This document shows, one piece after another, positions 9,389 to 18,754 of a stretch of 64,000 nucleotides of DNA. The stretch is from DASPKM01 sp035628135. GTDB lineage: Bacteria > Bacteroidota > Bacteroidia > Chitinophagales > Chitinophagaceae. The stretch lies in NCBI GenBank assembly GCA_035628135.1, contig DASPKM010000004.1:1-64000 (forward strand), read 5' to 3'. Position 1 is the stretch's first letter, and each line of letters begins with the position of its first letter. Both the position numbers and the translations under genes were made by a program. Below the pieces are notes generated by a model, which was not told where the DNA came from, ran no database searches, and was given only the letters and a program-made list of their open reading frames with translations.

Positions 9389-11995
9389 ATGAAAAAGCCC
9401 TTCAACGCCCATATTACCATCATGCTGTCCTGTACATTGCTGGCATGCTCCTGTGTTTGCCTGCGCGCCAATGCACAGCAGGAACAGAAGAGAATGGACA
9501 CGCTGCCCCGGAAAGTGGTAGTAGCAGGCTCGGAATACAGCAGGTCAGGATTGCACAACTGGTTATGGGGCAGGCATTACCGCCCCGAATGGGTTACGCC
9601 CATACAGGTTGAACTGCTCAACCTCGACACCCTGGCAGGCGGCCTCAAACCTTACCGTATCGGAGGCGGCAGGCAAAGCAAAACACTTCGGTTGCGCAAT
9701 CCCGATAGTAAGGAATTCGTAATGCGCAGCGTTAATAAATCCTTCGGCAGAGCCCTGCCGGACGTTTTCAGGAAAACCTTTGTGGAAAAACACATCAACG
9801 ACCAGGTATCCATCGCGCATCCTTATTCCGCTATTACCATTCCACCAATGGCAAAGGCCGCAGGCATTTATCATACAGAACCCATAATCAGGTTCGTTCC
9901 CAAACAACCCGCACTGGATACATTCAATGATGAATTCGGTAACAACCTGTACATCGTGGAACAAAGACCAGATGAAAATTGGGAAGAGGCAGGAAACCTC
10001 GCGAACTCGACCAATATCATCTCGACTGAAAATTTCCTGAAAAAATTATTGAGCGATAATGATAACCTGGTAAACCAGGAACAGTATGTAAAAGCGCGGC
10101 TGTTCGACATGTTCATCGGGGACTGGGGAAGACATGAGGACCAATGGAGATGGGCAAAGACCGAAAAAGACGGTAAAAACATTTACCAGCCCATTCCGCG
10201 CGACAGGGACCAGGCTTACACGAAGTTCGATGGCGCGCTGCTTCGCATTGTGATCTCATCTGCCGGGCTCAAGCATATGGAAGGATTTGGAGAGGACATC
10301 AAAGACGTACGGACATTTAACTTCCCGGCCCGGAACCTCGACCGGCGCATGGCCAATGCCGCCAGTTTGGAGGTATGGACAAACGCAGCAACAGAACTAC
10401 AGAACGCCCTGACCGACGCAGTGATCGAACAATCTATCAGGTTGCTTCCGCCTGAAGTTTTCAATGTTTCAGGAAAAGAGATCATCCATAAACTGAAAGC
10501 AAGAAGAGCACACCTGGTTGAATTTGCCACCGATTATTATGAATTCCTTGCCGAGGAAGTTGATATTCCTGGTACTGAAAAGCACGAGCATTTTATTATC
10601 GATCGCATCAATGATAAAGAGACCAAAGTCAGCATTCATAAGATAAAGAAAAGTGGTGAAGTTGAATCCCAACCTTCCTACCAACGCGTTTTCCACCGCG
10701 ATGAAACTGCCGAGATCAGGCTATACGGCATTGCAGGCAATGATACCTGGGAAATAAAGGGCGATGCCACGAATTACATCACCGTTCGCATCATCGGCGG
10801 AAAGGACAAAGATGTGATAAAAGACCTGTCTGCCAAAGGCGTAACGCATGTGTACGACGACAAGGATAATATTTTCGAAAAATCAAGCCGCACCAAACTC
10901 CATCTATCTAGAAACGATACTATTCACGCATACCGTTACGATGCCTTTAAATACGACAGGAAAGTGTTCAGGCCGATGCTGTTCTTCAGCAACTACGATA
11001 GATTTTATGCGGGCCTCAGTTATACCATCACTAACCAGGGGTGGCGGAAGGAACCTTTTGCATCACGCCATTCCTTGTATGCACGCTATTCCATCACGCA
11101 AAATGCCGTGAGCTTCGGCTACCTCGGAATAAAAGAACATATGATCGGCAATTGGGACCTTTTTTTTAATGTCGATTACGATGCCATCCGGTGGACTAAT
11201 TTCTTCGGTATCGGCAATGAAACCGCAGAAGACCTGGAAAAAGACAGGGACTACTACCGTGTACGCACACGCGAAATACATACGGGCCTCGGATTGAACA
11301 GGCAAATTGGCCAATCGAACAATTTGCGGTTTACGCCTTTCATCTCTGCCACCAGGGTCATCAACGATCCGGGCCGCCTGCTTGCAGACAACGTCATTAG
11401 TATCCAGGGCGATCCAAATGGCAAATCAGTCTATCAATGGGATAAATATGCCGGCGTTGCGCTGGATTATAATTTTACCGATTTGGATGATCCCGTAATC
11501 CCGATGCGCGGATTGACATTCGGGCTTGGTGCTGCGTACACTAAAAGCCTCGAGAGCGTACGCTCCATCAATACATTTACCGGTAAATTGAATTTTTATA
11601 TACCGCTTACAAATCACGTGGTGCTTGCTGTTCGCAATGGGGGCGCTACGGTTACCGGTGATCCTAAGTTTTACCAGTTGAACGCTATCGGCGGCAGCCA
11701 GAACTTAAGAGGATATCGTCGCGACCGGTTCCGGGGACGTACCGCCTTCTTCAATAATACCGAGTTGCAGTACCTGTTCGATTTCAAAAGCTACCTGTTC
11801 AATGGTAAGGCAGGTTTCGTAGGATTCTATGATATTGGCCGCGTATGGCACCCTAATGAAAGCTCTAATGTGTGGCACAGGGGATATGGCGCAGGCATTA
11901 CCATAGCTCCATTTAACAAGGCGATGTTTTCTGTTACGTATGGTCTCTCGAAAGAGAATAAACTGGTGCATCTGAGGTTAAGCAGGATGTTGTAA
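9389..11995 (+). CDS. Outer-membrane Omp85/BamA-type barrel protein with kinase-like N-terminal region
   Basis: 868 aa. A signal peptide ending near ANAQ is followed by a soluble region and then a C-terminal beta-barrel rich in alternating aromatic strands. The barrel carries GGSQNLRGYRRDRF (about residues 769-782), which resembles the conserved L6 VRGF/Y loop of Omp85 proteins. It should sit in the outer membrane with the N-terminal part in the periplasm. The N-terminal part holds FIGDWGRHEDQWRW (about 242-255) and PRDRDQAY (about 270-277). That spacing and residue pattern recall the catalytic and metal-binding loops of HipA/FAM20-like kinases, but the usual Asp before Arg-His is Gly here, so activity is uncertain (inference). 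The gene stands alone, converges on the beta-helix gene, and the two share a bidirectional terminator. Confidence 0.85.
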   Translation: MKKPFNAHITIMLSCTLLACSCVCLRANAQQEQKRMDTLPRKVVVAGSEYSRSGLHNWLWGRHYRPEWVTPIQVELLNLDTLAGGLKPYRIGGGRQSKTLRLRNPDSKEFVMRSVNKSFGRALPDVFRKTFVEKHINDQVSIAHPYSAITIPPMAKAAGIYHTEPIIRFVPKQPALDTFNDEFGNNLYIVEQRPDENWEEAGNLANSTNIISTENFLKKLLSDNDNLVNQEQYVKARLFDMFIGDWGRHEDQWRWAKTEKDGKNIYQPIPRDRDQAYTKFDGALLRIVISSAGLKHMEGFGEDIKDVRTFNFPARNLDRRMANAASLEVWTNAATELQNALTDAVIEQSIRLLPPEVFNVSGKEIIHKLKARRAHLVEFATDYYEFLAEEVDIPGTEKHEHFIIDRINDKETKVSIHKIKKSGEVESQPSYQRVFHRDETAEIRLYGIAGNDTWEIKGDATNYITVRIIGGKDKDVIKDLSAKGVTHVYDDKDNIFEKSSRTKLHLSRNDTIHAYRYDAFKYDRKVFRPMLFFSNYDRFYAGLSYTITNQGWRKEPFASRHSLYARYSITQNAVSFGYLGIKEHMIGNWDLFFNVDYDAIRWTNFFGIGNETAEDLEKDRDYYRVRTREIHTGLGLNRQIGQSNNLRFTPFISATRVINDPGRLLADNVISIQGDPNGKSVYQWDKYAGVALDYNFTDLDDPVIPMRGLTFGLGAAYTKSLESVRSINTFTGKLNFYIPLTNHVVLAVRNGGATVTGDPKFYQLNAIGGSQNLRGYRRDRFRGRTAFFNNTELQYLFDFKSYLFNGKAGFVGFYDIGRVWHPNESSNVWHRGYGAGITIAPFNKAMFSVTYGLSKENKLVHLRLSRML

Positions 11996-12015
11996 GTGAT
12001 GCACGGTTAGAATAT

Positions 12016-12044
12016 AAAAGGGTTCCCGCTAAGGAACCCTTTTA
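12016..12044. terminator. Bidirectional intrinsic terminator
   Basis: Eleven-base-pair stem (AAAAGGGTTCC and its complement) around a short CGCTAA loop. The A-rich and T-rich flanks let it work in both directions. It lies between the convergent genes ending at 11995 (+) and 12064 (-). Confidence 0.85.
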
Positions 12045-12063
12045 TCATTGTTGTGATGCTTTA

Positions 12064-14382
12064 TTATTTCTTCATGATCTGCTGTCTTGCAGAAATGGTT
12101 GTGCCTAGCACTTCTACGGTGTAGTTTCCTGCAGGCAGGCTTTGGAGGTCGGTGAGCGTAAATGCGTTCAATCCCCGGTTTGCCTGAACAGTGTAACGTT
12201 TTGCAAGCCTTCCTGCCTGGTCGAACAGGTTGATCTTTACACTTTCATTTTGATCGAGCCTGAATGATACATTCAGGTGTCCTGCCACCGGGTTGGGCGA
12301 GAGCTTCAATACCACGTCCGAGCCATCGTTGCGGATGATGATTACGCGGCTGTATACATAGTTGCCATCGTGGTCAACCTGCTGCAGTCGGTAGTAATTT
12401 ACTTTTCCGAGCGATGTGTTGTCGATGAAGGAGTATTGACCCGCGCCGCTTTTAACCTGGCCTATCTTTTGGTAGCTGGAACCATCAAAGCTCTTCTCAA
12501 TATTGAAATGGCTGCTGTTTACTTCGCGGCTGGTGGTCCACGAGAGTTTTACAACACCGTCCGCCAAATTGCCCTGGAAGGTCACCAGTGTTACGGGCAG
12601 TACCTGCAATGAAGGACCGAACTCTGAAGTGCTGCTGTCTGCCGCCGCGCCTTTAATGGCCAGCGCTACAAGTCTTGAGCCCGGTGCGAAGCTTGGAACG
12701 CTGCTTAGCAGCACCCTGAAGCCAAATTTATTATCGGTAAAGGTGCCGTATGTGGGATCTGAATATGTATCGGTGCCGGTGCTGTCGTCGGTAATGCCAT
12801 TCAAGGTGCCGCCTTCCAGTGCGCGGAACAGGAACGTCATGCCTTCGCCGCTGCCGTCGTCAACATATACTTCCACTACTGAATTAGGACGCGTGATACC
12901 CGAGACCACCAGCGAGTTGTCGGGCCAGGTAGTATATGTACGCCGGATAACAGGAAAATTGAACAGTTCATTGGGACCGATATCGGCGTCGCCGTTATCG
13001 TTGGGTGTAACGCCATTGCCTTGCAGGTCGATGCCAAGGTTGACGTTGCTATGCGTTGAGTTGCGCGAGAATTTATTTCCGTTTATTTCTGCGGCGTTGG
13101 TAGTGCCTATACCGATAATGCTATTGTAAGCTACCACGTTTCCTTCGGCATTATCGTTATTGCCGTCGTTGTTGCTGCCGATCACGTTATTGATGGTAAA
13201 CAGTGGGCTGACGGCATTTAACACGATGCCGCTGTTGGCATTGCCCCTGGCAACGTTGGTGGGCGTAGTACCGATGAAATTACCTGCCAGCACATTGCCC
13301 GATGTATTGAAGTCGAGGCCGAAGAAAGGCTGCGCGGTAAGCAGGACGCCGTTGCCAGCATTGGATGAAACGATATTGGCCTCCATCGTAAAGTTGACGT
13401 GTGTAACGTCTACGCCTACACGATTATTACTGGAGTTCAGTATCTCGATGCCATGGGTAAGATTGCCCGCGGCGCCGCCGGCGGTGTTCAATCCGACGAT
13501 ATTTCCGGCCACCACATTGTTGTTTGCATTGGCTGCCAGGTAAATGCCGCGTCCCACGTTCAGGATAATTCCATTTGCTTCCTGGAGATCGTTTACGCCA
13601 TCGCCGTCGGTCCCGATGCGGTTATCGGTGGAACTTACCGTTAGCAGGATACCGTTGCGGCCATTGCCCATGGTAGTGCCGGTACCCGATCTGTCAGATC
13701 CGATAAAGTTCCCGGAGATAACGGAGTTGGTCAATGACCACCCGATAATACCATCTTGTCCATTGCCTGAAAGGAGGTTGCCTTCGTCTGTATCGCTGGT
13801 ACCGTCGCTATTGGTGCCGATCACCACTGCATCGCTTCCACCGGGCCCGAGGTCGCCCAGGTTGATGCCGTGGTTGCCATTACCGAGGTCTACCATGCCG
13901 GAACTGTTCGATCCGATGAAGTTTCCCCAGATGAACAGGTTGTCAACACCATTCAGTACATTAATGCCGCTTTGGCCAAATGAATGAATGGCCAGGCCTG
14001 AAATAGAAATACCGTCCGAGTTCAGGGTGAGGCCGTTTGAACCAGCACCTGCGGCAGATCCGGCTATTTCAATCTGTATTACCCGGGTGAGCATTGAGCC
14101 TTGTGTGGAGCCAGGCTGAGTATACCCCTCGATGCTTACGGGATCGTCGATAGATGGAAGTGCTGACGCGGGCGTTATAATATGCGGCCCCGAGCCAGGA
14201 ATATTGAATACAATTACGTCGTCACCGGGACTCAGGTTGGCGTCAAGGATAGCTTGCCGCAATGAGCCAGGCCCGGAATCATTGGTGTTAGTTACTGTGA
14301 AGATCGCGGAGAAGGAGAACAGAGCCGAAACGAGAAAAAGTACGAATAGCGTTAGCCTTCGCAAGGCGTAGATGTGGTTCAT
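12064..14382 (-). CDS. Secreted right-handed beta-helix protein with T9SS sorting domain
   Basis: 772 aa. The N-terminal signal peptide is followed by TNTNDSGPGSLRQAI, the opening found in many secreted parallel beta-helix proteins. About 500 residues of Asn/Gly-rich repeats (N-x-V-x-G-N-x-I-G type rungs) follow. A beta-sandwich-like linker contains the pattern LSWTTSREVNSSHFNIEKS that commonly precedes type IX sorting domains in Bacteroidota. The last 80 residues are a T9SS type A domain (SPNPVAGHLNVSF, then LPAGNYTVEV and a basic tail). It should be exported through Sec and T9SS and anchored on the surface or released. The ligand or substrate is unknown; no catalytic motif is visible. It is transcribed alone. 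Confidence 0.9.
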   Translation of the reverse strand: MNHIYALRRLTLFVLFLVSALFSFSAIFTVTNTNDSGPGSLRQAILDANLSPGDDVIVFNIPGSGPHIITPASALPSIDDPVSIEGYTQPGSTQGSMLTRVIQIEIAGSAAGAGSNGLTLNSDGISISGLAIHSFGQSGINVLNGVDNLFIWGNFIGSNSSGMVDLGNGNHGINLGDLGPGGSDAVVIGTNSDGTSDTDEGNLLSGNGQDGIIGWSLTNSVISGNFIGSDRSGTGTTMGNGRNGILLTVSSTDNRIGTDGDGVNDLQEANGIILNVGRGIYLAANANNNVVAGNIVGLNTAGGAAGNLTHGIEILNSSNNRVGVDVTHVNFTMEANIVSSNAGNGVLLTAQPFFGLDFNTSGNVLAGNFIGTTPTNVARGNANSGIVLNAVSPLFTINNVIGSNNDGNNDNAEGNVVAYNSIIGIGTTNAAEINGNKFSRNSTHSNVNLGIDLQGNGVTPNDNGDADIGPNELFNFPVIRRTYTTWPDNSLVVSGITRPNSVVEVYVDDGSGEGMTFLFRALEGGTLNGITDDSTGTDTYSDPTYGTFTDNKFGFRVLLSSVPSFAPGSRLVALAIKGAAADSSTSEFGPSLQVLPVTLVTFQGNLADGVVKLSWTTSREVNSSHFNIEKSFDGSSYQKIGQVKSGAGQYSFIDNTSLGKVNYYRLQQVDHDGNYVYSRVIIIRNDGSDVVLKLSPNPVAGHLNVSFRLDQNESVKINLFDQAGRLAKRYTVQANRGLNAFTLTDLQSLPAGNYTVEVLGTTISARQQIMKK

Positions 14383-14539
14383 ACGTATTGTTTTTTTGTT
14401 GGTTCACGAGACCGGTGTCCTCAGGGTTGGGATGCACTGGGATAAAATTAGAACTGTTAACCGAATTAAACAATTTAAAATAAAGACATTTATTCAACGT
14501 TTATGCATCAACGTTAATAACTTCTTTCAAAACAGGCGG

Positions 14540-16045
14540 CTATCCATCCAGCAGCTTTTTGAGCGCCGGGCCCAGCGCATCAGGAATATCCGAGGCAATT
14601 AAGGCTTCCTGTGAGTAAAATCCGCTCACTAAATCCCCGGCCAACCCATGCCAGTATACACCCAGCACAGCGGCCTGTTCCGGTCCGTAGCCCTGAGCAA
14701 TCAATCCTGTAATAATACCAGTAAGCACGTCGCCCGTGCCGCCCGTGGCCATTCCTGCATTGCCTGTTGAATTGAAATAGGCTTTTCCCGATGGGCTTGC
14801 AACAAACGTGTGCCTGCCTTTTAACAAAATCACCACTTGGTGAAAGCTTGCCTGCTTCACTGCCACTTCTATTCTTTCAAAATCATTACCCGTCCTGCCG
14901 AACATGCGCTCGAATTCTTTTGGATGCGGCGTAAGCACCGATCCGGGCGGCACCAACTGCAATATGTGTGGCCAGGTGCCGAGTATGTTCAATGCATCGG
15001 CGTCCAGTACTACGGGCTTGCGAATGTGCTGCAACAGCATTTCCAGCATCCGCGCAGTAGGTTCTTCCTTTCCAATTCCAGGGCCAATGCCTATTACATT
15101 GTATGGAGTAAGGTCGTTGGGAGGCGCACTATGCATGTGCTCGTTTCTATCGGTCATGCACATGGCTTCTGGTACTGAGGTTTGCATAATGTGCAAGGCA
15201 TGCCCGGGTATTTGCATCGTCAGTAATCCCACGCCGCTTCTAAGGCAGGCTTTGGCGGCCAGTATTGCCGCGCCCATTTTACCACGGCCGCCCGCCACCA
15301 GCAGCGCATGGCCGAATGTTCCTTTATGAGAAAACCGTTTCCGCGGCTTGTAAATGCTCCGGGCCAATACTTCGTCGATCATATGAAATGCCGGGGCCTC
15401 TTCCAGCAAAAAGCCGGAGTGCAACCCGATGTCGAGAATATGCACCTGTCCGACATAGCTTTCATTTTCAGCCACCATAAAAGCAGGCTTGTAACATTGA
15501 AAGCTGAGCGTGTGGGCAGCTTCAATGATAACATTGCCTGATGAACTTTTGTCGGCGGACAATCCGCTGGGAATATCTATGGATATGATCAGGTTGCCGC
15601 TGCTGTTGATATGGTTTACCAAGGCGGCCGTAACGCCCTCCAGCGGCCTGTTAAGGCCGGAGCCAAGCAACGCATCTATAATGATATCTTCGGAAGGGAT
15701 TGCAGGAAAGTGTTCCTCGTTTTGAATAAAGCGGATGGTTAGGGGCGATCCATGCAGGCGTGCGAGGTTTTGCTGGAAATCTTCTGTGCCTTTTGCACCG
15801 AATTCGAGAATATATACTGTAACGACGCTGCCTTTTGCGGACAACATCCGGGCTAGTGCAAGCCCGTCGCCGCCATTGTTTCCCTTGCCGCAGAAAATAG
15901 AAAAGGAGCGATCGGCATAGCCGTGGTCTTCGAGCCACCGGGCACATTCAGTGGCGGCCCTTTCCATCAGATCGAGCGAAGCAATGGGTTCGTTGCGGAT
16001 GGTAAATTGATCCCAGGCCCTGATCTGTCCGGCAGTAAAAATCAT
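14540..16045 (-). CDS. nnr: Bifunctional NAD(P)H-hydrate epimerase / ADP-dependent NAD(P)H-hydrate dehydratase
   Basis: 501 aa from MIFTAGQIRAWD. The open frame extends 20 codons further upstream, but homologues begin at this Met. The N-terminal YjeF_N epimerase domain (about 1-210) shows the CGKGNNGGDGLALAR motif, and the C-terminal ribokinase-like dehydratase domain (about 225-500) shows GRGKMGAAILAAKA, LTPHPKEFERMFG and NAGMATGGTGDVLTG. The enzyme repairs hydrated NADH and NADPH in the cytoplasm. It follows the serine hydrolase gene on the same strand by about 80 nt and could be co-transcribed. Confidence 0.95.
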   Translation of the reverse strand: MIFTAGQIRAWDQFTIRNEPIASLDLMERAATECARWLEDHGYADRSFSIFCGKGNNGGDGLALARMLSAKGSVVTVYILEFGAKGTEDFQQNLARLHGSPLTIRFIQNEEHFPAIPSEDIIIDALLGSGLNRPLEGVTAALVNHINSSGNLIISIDIPSGLSADKSSSGNVIIEAAHTLSFQCYKPAFMVAENESYVGQVHILDIGLHSGFLLEEAPAFHMIDEVLARSIYKPRKRFSHKGTFGHALLVAGGRGKMGAAILAAKACLRSGVGLLTMQIPGHALHIMQTSVPEAMCMTDRNEHMHSAPPNDLTPYNVIGIGPGIGKEEPTARMLEMLLQHIRKPVVLDADALNILGTWPHILQLVPPGSVLTPHPKEFERMFGRTGNDFERIEVAVKQASFHQVVILLKGRHTFVASPSGKAYFNSTGNAGMATGGTGDVLTGIITGLIAQGYGPEQAAVLGVYWHGLAGDLVSGFYSQEALIASDIPDALGPALKKLLDG

Positions 16046-16125
16046 TGTTGGCGTTTGAAGTTGAGCGGCCTCGTTGCAAACCGCCTGCAAAATACAAAGG
16101 CTCAACCATAAACTTCAACGGTAGA

Positions 16126-17280
16126 TTATTGCTCCAGTTCTTCCTGGCCGTTATAGTGACTGAATACTTCGAATAGGGGCTTGACGCGGTAAATGCGGTT
16201 GTTACGTTTGTTGCCGAGTACAATAATAGTGGCGCTGTCCTGTACCAGCCTCGTGAGCACTGTATTGTTCCCGTGCCACCACCCATTGTGGTAAACGATC
16301 TTTTTGCCCGTTGGATAGCAGAACATCCGCCATCCGAGGCCGTAATTTTTTACGCCGGGCTTTTCGAAGCTGTAAGGTGTAAATGCGGAGTCGAGCGTAG
16401 ATTGCTTGAACAGGGTAGTGGAATACAAGGCTTGGTCCCACTTCAGCAGGTCGCGGGCCGTGCTGTAAATATTTTTATCCCCATATACCAGGTCCAGGAA
16501 ATCGAATCCCCATTTCCTTCCATTGTATTCATACGAAGGCATGGCGCGGGCCGAATCGGCCAACGTATATACATAGGTGTCCTGCATGCCGAGGGGCCCG
16601 AAGAAAATTGACTGCAGGTATTGCGCATATGACATGCCCGTGATCTTTTCAATGATCAGCGCCAGCAATACATAATTAGTATTGCAGTACGCGAACCTTT
16701 TGCCCGGTGTGAAATCCAGGGCGGGACGATAGGTGTACAGGGTCTGCAATACATCGTTGTTGGTAACTCTTATTTTCTTATCCCATTTGTGTTCTTCCAG
16801 GTAGTAAGCATAGTTCGGCAGGCCGCTGCGGTGCGACAATAGCATTTTTACGGTCACGCCTTCGTAGGGAAAATCGGGAAAAAATTTACCAAGTGAATCA
16901 GATAATTGTATGCGTCCTTCCTCGAACAATTTTAATACTGCCATGGCGGTAAAAGTCTTGGAAATCGAAGCTATGTGAAAAGCATGCCTGGCGGTAAGAC
17001 TGTCCTTCTTGCCCAAATCTGCAAAACCCCTGTACCGTTCAAAGATGACCTGGCCGTTTTTGGCCACTAAAAAACTACCGTTAAATGAAGGATGGTCCAA
17101 AGCGCTATCGTAAAAATCCTCTACGGCCCGTATATAACGTTCAACTTCAGTGGCTGAAAGGCTGGCCTGCGTAACGGGATAGGAGGCGGAGTCGCTCTCA
17201 ACCCCCGCGGTTTGTCCCCCGTAATTGCAGGTCTTGAGGCTATACAGGAAGCACGTTACGAAGAGTATGGCAGTTTTCAA
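16126..17280 (-). CDS. Serine hydrolase of the beta-lactamase / class C PBP family
   Basis: 384 aa with an N-terminal hydrophobic export signal. The fold signature is complete: SISK (SxxK nucleophile motif), YCN (YxN) in FAYCNTNY, and HNG (HxG triad variant) in YHNGWWHGNN. Proteins of this type include D-aminopeptidases, esterases and carboxypeptidases as well as AmpC, so the substrate cannot be read from sequence. An envelope location is expected. It lies upstream of nnr on the same strand, and the 103-nt spacer to divergent serA holds the promoters of both. Confidence 0.9.
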   Translation of the reverse strand: MKTAILFVTCFLYSLKTCNYGGQTAGVESDSASYPVTQASLSATEVERYIRAVEDFYDSALDHPSFNGSFLVAKNGQVIFERYRGFADLGKKDSLTARHAFHIASISKTFTAMAVLKLFEEGRIQLSDSLGKFFPDFPYEGVTVKMLLSHRSGLPNYAYYLEEHKWDKKIRVTNNDVLQTLYTYRPALDFTPGKRFAYCNTNYVLLALIIEKITGMSYAQYLQSIFFGPLGMQDTYVYTLADSARAMPSYEYNGRKWGFDFLDLVYGDKNIYSTARDLLKWDQALYSTTLFKQSTLDSAFTPYSFEKPGVKNYGLGWRMFCYPTGKKIVYHNGWWHGNNTVLTRLVQDSATIIVLGNKRNNRIYRVKPLFEVFSHYNGQEELEQ

Positions 17281-17378
17281 TGTATAGGACTTTTACGGTG
17301 AATACTTTAGGTAATTAGCAAAGCTTATTCCAAATATTCGCGGACGCATCATTTTTTTAGGGTTACCGGATTTTCAGA

Positions 17379-17386
17379 CATCTTTG
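17379..17386 (+). promoter_or_regulatory. Putative -7 box of serA
   Basis: CATCTTTG matches the Bacteroidota -7 consensus TAnnTTTG in all fixed positions but the first. It predicts a leader of about 30 nt to the ATG at 17420. Confidence 0.45.
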
Positions 17387-17419
17387 CATCTACTTAAACG
17401 AAATTTGGTTTTTGAAATT

Positions 17420-18658
17420 ATGCCTGAGACTAAAGCAACCAGCTATCCAAAGGAAAAAATCAATATATTATTTCTTGAAAATATTAGTGATGCGGCCGTC
17501 AGGCATTTTGTGGACTCCGGTTATGCTTCGGTCCGCAAGCTGAGCGGAGCCCTTTCGGAGGCCCAACTGATCAATGAGATTAAGGAGATACACTTACTCG
17601 GTATTCGTTCCAAAACGCAGATCACGCCCAGGGTGTTACAGGCGGCAAAGAAATTGCAGGCCATCGGCTGCTTTTGCATTGGCGTAAACCAGGTCGATCT
17701 GAAGGCCGCTACCCATCAGGGGGTGGCCGTGTTCAATGCCCCGTACTCCAATACAAGGTCTGTAGCCGAATTGGTGATCGGTGCGGCCATCATGCTCATC
17801 CGCCGTATTCCCGATAAGAACAAGGCCGCGCACGAGGGTATTTGGCTCAAGGAATCGAGAGGCAGCTATGAGTTGCGCGGGAAGACTTTGGGCATTATTG
17901 GGTATGGAAATATCGGCTCACAGGTAAGCGTGCTGGCAGAATCATTGGGCATGAAAGTGATTTTTTATGACATCGTAACCCGGCTTCCCTTGGGCAATGC
18001 CATCGCCAAAAAAAGCATGAAGGAAGTATTGAACCAGGCCGACGTGGTAACGCTGCATGTTCCTGAAACCCCGCAAACTAAAAACCTCATCAATAAAAAT
18101 GCGCTGAAGCAATTCAAGAAGGGTTCGGTGCTTATTAATTATGCAAGGGGAGAAGTGGTTGACCTGGATGCATTGGCCAGGACCATGCAGGAGGGTGTTA
18201 TTATAGGCGCGGCCATAGACGTATTTCCTGTTGAGCCTGAAAAAAATGGCGACGCTTTTTATACGCCGCTGCAGCAAATGCCCAATGTATTGCTGACGCC
18301 GCATATTGGCGGATCTACCGAGGAGGCACAGCAGAATATCGGCGAAGATGTAAGCAATAAATTATTCCAGTTCCTCGAGATGGGCATCACGATTGGTTCG
18401 CATACGGTGCCGCCTTTAAGTTTGCCGCCGCAGGAAGGGACGCACCGTATTCTGCACGTGCACCGCAATGTGCCGGGCGTGCTGTCGGCCATTAACGGCG
18501 AACTCTCGAAGAACAACATCAACATACTGGCGCAATATTTGAAAACCAATGATGATATCGGCTACGTGGTACTGGATGTCGACAAAAAAATTTCCAATCA
18601 TGCTTTTCAACTGCTGAAAGAGGTAAAGGAAACTATTAAAGCGAGGTTGGTGTATTAA
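17420..18658 (+). CDS. serA: D-3-phosphoglycerate dehydrogenase
   Basis: 412 aa from MPETKATSYPKEK, chosen over a 12-residue longer frame because of family alignment and promoter position. It oxidises 3-phosphoglycerate, the first step of serine synthesis. Visible features: Rossmann motif GYGNIGSQ, the NYARGEVVD segment with catalytic Arg, the TPHIGGSTEEAQ segment with catalytic His, and a C-terminal ACT domain (HVHRNVPGVLSAINGELS) as in the E. coli-type enzyme with serine feedback control. A GTCATTAG repeat array starts 2 nt after the stop codon. Confidence 0.95.
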   Translation: MPETKATSYPKEKINILFLENISDAAVRHFVDSGYASVRKLSGALSEAQLINEIKEIHLLGIRSKTQITPRVLQAAKKLQAIGCFCIGVNQVDLKAATHQGVAVFNAPYSNTRSVAELVIGAAIMLIRRIPDKNKAAHEGIWLKESRGSYELRGKTLGIIGYGNIGSQVSVLAESLGMKVIFYDIVTRLPLGNAIAKKSMKEVLNQADVVTLHVPETPQTKNLINKNALKQFKKGSVLINYARGEVVDLDALARTMQEGVIIGAAIDVFPVEPEKNGDAFYTPLQQMPNVLLTPHIGGSTEEAQQNIGEDVSNKLFQFLEMGITIGSHTVPPLSLPPQEGTHRILHVHRNVPGVLSAINGELSKNNINILAQYLKTNDDIGYVVLDVDKKISNHAFQLLKEVKETIKARLVY

Positions 18659-18660
18659 AA

Positions 18661-18735
18661 GTCATTGAGTCAATAAGTCATTAGGTCATTAAATTATATT
18701 CACGATTGACCTGTTGGCCCAATGGTAATGACTTA
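18661..18735. repeat. Octamer repeat array, GTCATTAG family (site 1)
   Basis: Four tandem 8-nt units (GTCATTGA, GTCAATAA, GTCATTAG, GTCATTAA) at 18661-18692 face a degenerate inverted arm ending in GGTAATGACTT near 18733. It fills the serA-ndh spacer. The same unit recurs near 43.6, 47.3 and 61.27 kb. Confidence 0.8.
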
Positions 18736-18754
18736 TCTACAACAATCATTAATA

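Noticed and set aside
16126..17280. Antibiotic-resistance beta-lactamase
   Set aside because: SISK, YCN and HNG fit the wide serine hydrolase family, and the third motif is not the KTG of AmpC-like enzymes.
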